Positions 57,355-64,000 of a DNA stretch of 64,000 nucleotides are shown here, piece by piece. The stretch comes from Vigna angularis (lineage: Eukaryota; Streptophyta; Magnoliopsida; Fabales; Fabaceae). A program made the translations under genes and the position numbers. Below the pieces are notes generated by a model. The model did not search any database. It had not been told where the DNA came from and saw nothing but the letters and a program-made list of their open reading frames with translations. The stretch is taken from NCBI RefSeq assembly GCF_016808095.1, contig NC_068979.1, positions 13,070,501 to 13,134,500 on the forward strand. Direction: 5' to 3'. Position 1 is the stretch's first letter. Each line of letters begins with the position of its first letter.

Positions 57355-59975
57355 TGATGAGTGCATATTTATGCCCACATTTATGTTTTAAAATTAAAAT
57401 TTTGATGGAATAATTGTGTTTAAATGGTTGATTTTAAGTGAACTTGTGATGATTGGAATTATTGGGTTTGAGAAATAAAGAGATGTAAAAAGTAAGTTTT
57501 AGCGCATAAATTATTCTTGGATGTTCTAATGTTTATTTGTGCAGCTGAGAATATAAGTTTTATTGGTTCAAATGGAAATTCAAGGCTCAAAATCAGATTT
57601 TATTTACAGAATAATATACAGATGGGCTAAACAGGTAGACTTTACCCTTGCACCTCCTAAAATCCCTAAATACACTCCTATTTCTGAAACAGGCCAAAGA
57701 CCAAGCCCAAACACTAAGCCATTTCTACTACACCTCCCTAAGTTTCCTATACACACCCCTCCTAAGCTAGACTCCACCAGATCATGCCACGTGTCCAAAT
57801 CCTCCCCACACAGATCTAGCCAACCAGAACATGCCACCTCATGCCTCTTGCCACGTCAGCCCTGTCTTCTCTAACAAAGAAACCCTAATCCAACAGAACC
57901 CTAGCCGCCACCACCTTCATGCCGCGCCGCTCCGTCACTGTCCGCCGCTGCCGCAACCTCCACGGCCACCGTTCATCTTCCTCGCGAGATCCGTCGCCGC
58001 CCTCATCATCAACAGCTGCCACCACGACCACCATCGCCGGAGTCCCGTTCGTCTCCTTCGAAATCGCCAGCACCAAAGCGCAACCTCCATGGCCGCCGCG
58101 ACACCAACTTCTTCTCTCTCCATGCCTCCGTGAAGCCGTCGCGCACTCCTCCTCCTTCGTCGCGAAGTTCCCCATCATCGCCGCAACCAAGCGCCGCCAG
58201 CAGCACCACCACGAGAGCACTCTCTCCTTCACGCAAGAGTCGTCGCGCCGTTGCCGCGACCACCACTCCCGCCACCACAGCGCCTCCCCTCCATCAACAC
58301 TGACCTCCATCACCTCGCGAGCTTCCTTGCCGCTGCCATCCAAGCTTCGCTCATCTTCAAACCTGCACTCAGAAAAACCGCAAAGATCCAATTTTCTCGC
58401 GTTCTCACCATTGCCCAACATCCATGGCAGCCATCACACGTCTCCATCATGAACTTCTTCTCCATTGATCACGACGCATCACCTGCAAGAAGAAACCAGA
58501 CAGAAATCCAATTCAGAAGCCGTGAGCCATCTCCATTCGTAAATCCTGGTACGAGAAGCAAAGAAGCGTTTTCCATTCACGGTGCAATGCAGGTCGCGTG
58601 ACGGCGCAGGCAGAGGCGGAGGGGAAAGCCCTTTCCCCAATTCTGAACCCTAATTTTGGGAAGGAAGGAGCCTGACACATGTCGAGCTCCCATTGGGCGC
58701 GTCCTCCTCTGGTTAAAGTTGGTCAATAAGCCTTCTCTGGTCAAAGTCTGGTCAACTGAGGGGCTTTCTTGCAATTTCAGAAATTCAGAAAGGGGTTAAA
58801 GTGCAGATAAGAGAAGTTTTAGGGCATTTGGACAATTTTAGAAAGTTTAAAAAGTTAAAAGATAAAATTCAGTTGTTAAATTAATTTAATTAAAGAATAT
58901 CAACAGAAAATATCTTCCAAATAATGTTATAATTATTCAAATCTTTTAGTTATTTGGAAGATATAATATATCAACAGAAAATATCTTATTAACAAACTAT
59001 TCAAAGTCCAAGCCCAATCAAGCCTATATAAAGAGACCCAGGGACTTCACTTAAGGAATTCATTCTCTCATACTCCTCTCACTTTTCTTTCATCTTGTAT
59101 TCAACTCCATTCATGGAGAGCTAAGCATCTAGGGCTATTCTGCTGTAATTCCCTGATGGATTATGAGGTTACATTAAGTTAATGCAATTGTTTATTTTGA
59201 TTATTTATTTAAGTTGTTCTCTCTCTATGTCTTTCATCTCTCTATCTTGTTAAAAGCAAAGATTTTTGCATCATAATATGTTTCAATCTACATGCATATT
59301 GATTATATGAGTTTTAGGGTTTCTAGGTTTAAATTGAGAATCTACTTTGATTTAATTTAGGAACTTTCATATGATTAAATGGTTTTTACTATCAATTGAG
59401 AATGTACTTTGATTGATTAGTAATAATTTCAACTATAATCAATTGAGAATTTACTTTGATTGATTAACTTTTAATTTGGTTAGGAGATTTAAGAATAGAC
59501 ATGATTAAACACAATATAATTTGATTGAGAATGTACTTTGGTTGAATTTATTGTGAATAATCTAGAAAGGTTTTGCATTTGATTGAGAATTTACTTTGGT
59601 TAAATGCATGATCGCCCTCAAATTAATTAAGAATGTACTTTAATTAATTTGAAACTTAAACAATAATCAATTGAACAATTATTCGTGAATAACCGATGAT
59701 GAATCTATCTTGGAAAAGTAGTGGAATAAGCCTAATTCATCGTAACTGTTTTTAAGTTTCTTATTTATTCTTTAAACACTCTTCAACCATTACTTTTATT
59801 CATAAGCATTGCATAGCATTCGTATGAGTCATAGATATTCAAAAGCAATTCCGTGTTCGTTGGGAGACGACTCAGGGTTACTTCAACCTTGTCTACTTTC
59901 TTGAATACTACTTGGCAATACTGAAGTTGCCTTGAAAAGTAGTATTAATTTGATAGCTTCAACGACAGCTTATCA
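57355..59975 (+). mobile_element. 2.6-kb solo LTR (Athila/Tat-like), TSD ACTAC
   Basis: It begins TGATGAGTGC and ends CAGCTTATCA, with exact ACTAC at 57350-57354 and 59976-59980. A TATATAAAG box lies at 59025-59033 and GGGAGACGACTCAGGG near the 3' end. A strongly C-rich stretch at 57880-58600 and a repeat array at 59330-59655 are notable. Confidence 0.9.
59330..59655 (+). repeat. Six dispersed ~21-bp repeats inside the solo LTR
   Basis: Variants of ATTGAGAATNTACTTTGATT occur near 59333, 59393, 59440, 59524, 59582 and 59625, downstream of the TATA box, separated by 40-80 bp of unrelated AT-rich DNA. Confidence 0.8.
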
Positions 59976-59980
59976 ACTAC

Positions 59981-60985
59981 CATAGAGATGACATAGAGAA
60001 GGTTGGAGTGAGAGATGAAAGAGAAAGGAATTTCTTATTTTTTTTTTTAGTTTTGAGAATGAAAATTATTCAAATACCCTTTACCTTAAAATTTAGAATT
60101 CATAATATATGAAGGTATTTTTGTCAACTAAAATTTGATACACTTTAAGAAATTATATTTTTTTGGAATATTTGTATTTGGTTAGACATGTGTTGGTGAT
60201 TTTATGTTGCAAAGCTACTCAAATTTCATTCTAGTCTCATGATCTTTTGGAACTCCAGATTGGGGTTGTATCATTAACACTCCTAATTTTAATATTGAAT
60301 GATATTTTAGATGATAAAAATAAAATTGATGTGTTGAGTAAGTTGAAGTACGAAAATGTATGACATATAATTTGGAATGCAAGATCAATTTGACTTTCTC
60401 ACAATATAACCTATCTTAACATAATCATTCCCAGGAAGATAGTTTAGAAGCGCAACCTCAAAAACACATAGGTCTTACATTCAAGAACCAATAATCCTTA
60501 AAACAAATCAGTATTAATCATTTTTAAGTTTATAAATAAAGTTATACATTATCAATAAAGAAAACACATTTAATGCTTTAAAACTTAAGTTGTAATATCA
60601 AAATTGTATCTCATCATCCCTATATGTCCTTTATCTTAAGTTTATGACTCGTTCCTTGATTAGCCATACTTTTAGATTATAAAATGAAGTAGTTTTGGAG
60701 TGATAACATCTGAAAATGTTAAACTATATGGAGTTGAGTTTCTATATAGACTCTAATGGAAGACTCTTGAGGAGAGGATAGACTTCCTCGAAGTTTCTTC
60801 CACAAACAAAGATGCAGCAGAATGACGAGGAACTCGAGATCGAAGACGGACTCGAAGGAAACTTACTAAACCGAAAACGAAAGCTCCAAAACTCTAAACA
60901 AACTCATTAAAACCATAGAACTGACAAGGGGAATTTTCCTTCCAAACCTTTCATTTGTGTGCTTTAAGTTTCTCAAGAGAAGCCT
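59981..60985. other. Intergenic DNA with half MITE
   Basis: No gene. 60065-60160 is related to the right half of the MITE at 3648-3893; its left inverted end was not found here. Confidence 0.5.
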
Positions 60986-60989
60986 GAGT

Positions 60990-61160
60990 GTTGTGATTCT
61001 TTGATTTCTGATTCTTTGATTTCTGATTCTTTGATTTCTGATTCTGTGATTTCTGATTCTGTGATTTAACTTTCTGTGATTTAACTTTCTGTGATTTAAC
61101 TTTCTGTGATTTAACTTTCTGTAATTTAACTTTCTGTAATTTAACTTTCTGTAATTCTTT
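60990..61160 (+). repeat. Minisatellite, 15-16-bp units
   Basis: About ten tandem units grading from TTCTTTGATTTCTGA through TTCTGTGATTTCTGA to TTTCTGTGATTTAAC and TTTCTGTAATTTAAC, suggesting stepwise divergence along the array. Confidence 0.9.
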
Positions 61161-61290
61161 AATTTATGATTCTTTGATAATTTTTAACTTAATATTGTTT
61201 TAAAACTCTTGTTTATGTATCAATATTTTAAAACTCTTGTTTATGTATTAATATTTTAAGACACTTGTTAATGTAAAAGAGTATTCATTA

Positions 61291-61431
61291 ACGAGAGAAG
61301 AAAACCAAAGAAATTGTTGTTGCTCAAGCATCTATAGCGGCCTATAATGCTAAAATTTCGGCTCTGGAAGCCGAAATTGCCTACCTCAAGGCAAAGCAGG
61401 CCATGAGGAGAACATTGTACATAAAAAAATA
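61291..61431 (+). pseudogene. Coiled-coil exon-like fragment, unidentified
   Basis: About 45 open codons ending TAG with an alanine-rich heptad-like pattern (IAAYNAKISALEAEIAYLKA) unlike the surrounding AT-rich DNA. No start codon or partner exon is clear. It may be a decayed or captured terminal exon. No family recognised. Confidence 0.3.
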
Positions 61432-62002
61432 GTGTTTCCTTCGTCATGTAATAAATAATGGGAAAAGAAAAAAATAGGAGAACTCTGACAGTGGCAAAGC
61501 GGAAAGGAGAAAAAAAAAACAGGAGAATAAGACTCTTTTTGTAAAAATCTCTTTTCTTTTTTCCCTTTTTGTATGTACTGCTCCTCAGAACAAAGAAATT
61601 CAATACACATTCTTTCTTTGTTTCTCTGTATTCTTGCTCTGTGTGTGAGGTGTTTTCAATAGGTTCTCTCAAGAAACCTAACAACTGCACTGTACTATAT
61701 ATTCTTTAAAGGAAACCCCAAAACATTAATGTGAATCATTGTCAAATATCATGAAACCCCAAAACGGAAATAGTCAATATATTCTTTAAAGGAAAATGAG
61801 ATAAAAGAAGTCATGCAGGCATGAAAACTTTTCAGCCTGGAAAGTGCCTTCAAGTATTTATCTTACTATCAATTACTTAGTGATATCAATAAACTACAAA
61901 ATATTGGCTTAAACTCTAAATATTGGCTAAAAAATCATTTATAGATACCCAAAAAACTGAAGTAAATGGTTGAAACAATAGAGGATTGATAAATGTTCAT
62001 AC
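61432..62002. other. AT-rich intergenic DNA
   Basis: No gene. Minus-strand ORFs at 61268-61690 are low-complexity and without domain. The next expected NOC1 exon (containing the conserved VDSFLFRPH region) was looked for here and not found. Confidence 0.4.
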
Positions 62003-63200
62003 CTTTATGTTTGGGTGGTCAGACAAAAGGTTGGATAAATGAAAGTCAACATTACGTGTTGCTTTATTATCTGGATCCCCAAGATGAAGCAATATCGAGA
62101 CCGCCTATCAACAAAGTAAAAGAGAGAAGCCACATAAAATAAAAAAGTCTTAGTAACAGAATGTAATAGTTCTATAACCGGCTATTGTAACTTCATTGTA
62201 ATTTGACCACGTGAAGCAGAAACACAATAGATGAAGACTGGACAAAGGTCACTGTTAACTCATTTTATTAACAAGTGCAGAAAGTAGTTTGCGTTCTTAC
62301 TCTGACTTCCGACTCAGTACCACATATATGGTCTGCAAGCAACAAAGGAATCCACCCAACAGTTATTCATTAATATTAACAACAATACATTCAATACATA
62401 TGAGTGTTAGTTATTTATTTATGTAATTAATATTTGTTTTAAAGCAATTATGCAGACAACATAAATGGGTCAGTTATTGACCGAGTCTTTAGGAAGAAAG
62501 AGAGCTAAAATTTAGCTCTTTAGTAACCTCTCACATGTAGTGGGCAGTTCTGATTTTTTGTGTCACGGTGATGTTTTTCACCTATAAAGATGTATTGGTT
62601 TTCCAGTTTTGAATAACAGAAGAAAGTATCAAATTCAGAAAACAATTGTTACTTACTTGTGTTCAAAATGAAAACAAGGTGAAGATAAGATCTTATTTAA
62701 GCTTGTGATCATCTCATAAGCCTTTTTAGCTTATTACAATAAGATTCATGCAAAAAACTTACTAAATATACATTTTTAGTATATTCCATCAAGCTTCATG
62801 ATTTAACTTTCGAAATAAATAATGCTTTGATTAAGTTGTTTAATCAAGGACACCCTAAATATCAAAATATATCTTCACACAAACATAAATTACAAAACTG
62901 TTCTTAAAACGGATTGAGGAAAAAAAAAGAGAGAATCTTTTTCCCATTATTTATTATGAATAAGAACTTTCAAGTATCCACCAGTAGTTAAGATAAAAAT
63001 TTTAAGTTTATTAAGTTGACTATAGTAGCAAACCTTTCGCTATAGTAATATTGAGTCACTTTTTAAGTTGGAGGGGAATGGGAACCCAGAAAAAAACTAA
63101 AGGAACAAAGTATGAACAGAAAACCAACCTTTAATGCCTTGTTTTTTAGAGCTGGTAGCATGTCACATGATGCTTCTTCAATGGCAACAACAAAATGTTC
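62003..63200 (-). pseudogene. NOC1/MAK21/CEBPZ (SLOW WALKER2-type) gene fragment
   Basis: Three minus-strand exons match consecutive parts of the conserved CBF/MAK21 family: 63129-63200 (ending PALKNKALK, donor GT), 62264-62332 (TIYVVLSRKSE, stop TAA where Gln is usual, then ERKLLSALVNK), and 62003-62083 (LGDPDNKATRNVDFHLSNLL, ending at GTATG donor). The second exon's donor reads ATGAGT instead of GTGAGT, and no AG precedes the third exon's LGDP start. NOC1 acts in the nucleolus in 60S ribosome-subunit assembly; Arabidopsis SWA2 is the homologue. Only ~74 of roughly 1000 residues are present. Upstream exons are missing, and a MULE-like terminus begins 94 bp beyond. Hence a truncated, inactive copy. 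Confidence 0.85.
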
Positions 63201-63293
63201 CTAAGACTAGACTTGTCAAATAAGCCCTCATCACAGGGCTTGGCCTAGCCCACAAGAGTTGGGATCAAAAAATTTCACAGAACCAAAAAAATC

Positions 63294-64000
63294 TTGGGTG
63301 TTGCTCCCTCCACCACCATCCCCCACCATCCCTTCTCCCTCCACCTCCTCAACTTTCTGCAAAAATATTTTAATTACAAAAATAATTTTTTTTTACTTTT
63401 AACCCTATTTATTTCCTTTAAACTCAAACCCTACTCATTTTCACTTTTCACTCAACCCCGCCTCCCAACTCTCCTTCTCTCTTTTCAGATTTCCACCCCC
63501 ACGCTCCTACATTTGCACATTCCCCAAAAAGGGAGTCCACTTCCCCAAGCTCTCGGCAGCCACATAAACATCCACCGCTGCACATACCGCATAAGGGAGT
63601 TCCACTCCACTTAAGCTTTCGACAGCCACACAAACGTCCACTGCCGAGACCTTCTCCAAAACACCTACTAATCATATCACCATAACCCGATACTCTCTGC
63701 TACCTTCTCCTTCCTATTTCTTCCTTTTCTCTAACCTTACAAACATACACCTTTCTTCACTTCTTTCCTTCATTCTCTCCAACCATATTCCTAATTTCTT
63801 TCTTTTGTTACTTATTAACCTGTTTTCTTCTCTTGTTCTTTCTAACAGTGCCCTTCCCGTCACACGCCTACTCACAGTTACACCACACACACTTTCATTC
63901 ACTTTTCTCCAGTTATAACTACAACCCTAAGTCTACCCTTATACCTAATGGAAACACACGCGCATGTAACACACTCACAAGAGGATAAGGAATTATACTG
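63294..64000 (+). mobile_element. MULE-like terminus, element continues past window
   Basis: TTGGGTGTTGCTCCCTCC at 63294, followed by CCACC-rich repeats, matches the terminus at 1499 in the opposite orientation for ~30-50 bp, then diverges. The remaining ~650 bp is C-rich and non-coding on inspection, with CACTTCCCCAAGCTCTCGGC and CACTCCACTTAAGCTTTCGA as diverged repeats. The partner end lies outside. Confidence 0.45.

Noticed and set aside
57885..58601. Several 90-178-codon ORFs on both strands in a C-rich stretch
   Set aside because: They overlap in opposite frames, are low-complexity (Pro/Ser/His or Arg/Gly rich) and lie inside a solo LTR with exact TSDs; the open frames follow from composition.
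1499..63296. The two MULE-like ends as the two termini of one giant element
   Set aside because: The transposase gene lies left of the first end, so that element extends leftwards; the ends also diverge after ~50 bp.

Overview
The window is plant nuclear DNA, almost certainly a eudicot and probably a phaseoloid legume (Vigna/Phaseolus type). That placement is inferred from the AT-rich background, spliceosomal introns and the LTR-retrotransposon families present; I could not test it by search. No prokaryotic or organellar signature was seen. Only one intact host gene is present: a four-exon TMEM41/DedA-type (VTT domain) ER membrane protein at 48.5-50.9 kb on the plus strand, closely resembling Arabidopsis At1g71940. 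A broken fragment of a second host-type gene (NOC1/MAK21/CEBPZ, Arabidopsis SLOW WALKER2 type) lies at 62.0-63.2 kb on the minus strand.

Nearly everything else is transposable elements. From left to right: the 5' half of a MULE/FAR1-type transposase gene running off the left edge, with a long foldback in its upstream region and a MULE-like terminus near 1.5 kb; a 570-bp TRIM (2.9-3.5 kb); a small MITE; a 1.47-kb element with ~225-bp inverted repeats sitting inside a (TA)n tract and carrying captured exons (4.0-5.5 kb); then one 26-kb Ty3/gypsy insertion called E1 here (5678-31693, TSD TACAT, minus strand). E1 contains a truncated Athila-family solo LTR, a 2.1-kb solo LTR (TSD GTCCT), and a solo LTR called X with no TSD. 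X itself contains an Athila-family solo LTR (TSD CCTAT) and a complete but pol-less Athila-like element (16957-27982, TSD TAACT), and that element contains a 4.6-kb non-autonomous CACTA transposon (TSD TAT). Nesting is therefore four levels deep, and five of the six component boundaries examined inside or around E1 have exact TSDs.

Right of E1 come old LTR-like sequence with a 351-bp tandem duplication, another Athila-family solo LTR (TSD GTAAT), and a SIRE/Maximus-like Ty1/copia element (35257-43895, TSD ATATA, minus strand) with gag, protease, integrase, RT and RNase H (interrupted by several stops) plus an intact 392-residue extra ORF. A GC-richer repetitive block (44.3-46.0 kb), the host gene, two further solo LTRs with exact TSDs (52076-54176 CTATC; 57355-59975 ACTAC), another gypsy-like LTR with an unresolved start, a minisatellite, the pseudogene, and a second MULE-like terminus at 63.3 kb complete the window.

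The most interesting signal is in the copia element: paired ATAATCGATTAT palindromes about 20 bp apart form an array upstream of the TATA box in each LTR, and a separate array lies in front of a second TATA box that precedes the extra ORF. This suggests the extra ORF has its own promoter with LTR-like architecture. Other element families here carry their own, different, short palindrome arrays. A second notable signal is a ~380-bp gag segment duplicated on both sides of solo LTR X, which fits unequal recombination between elements.
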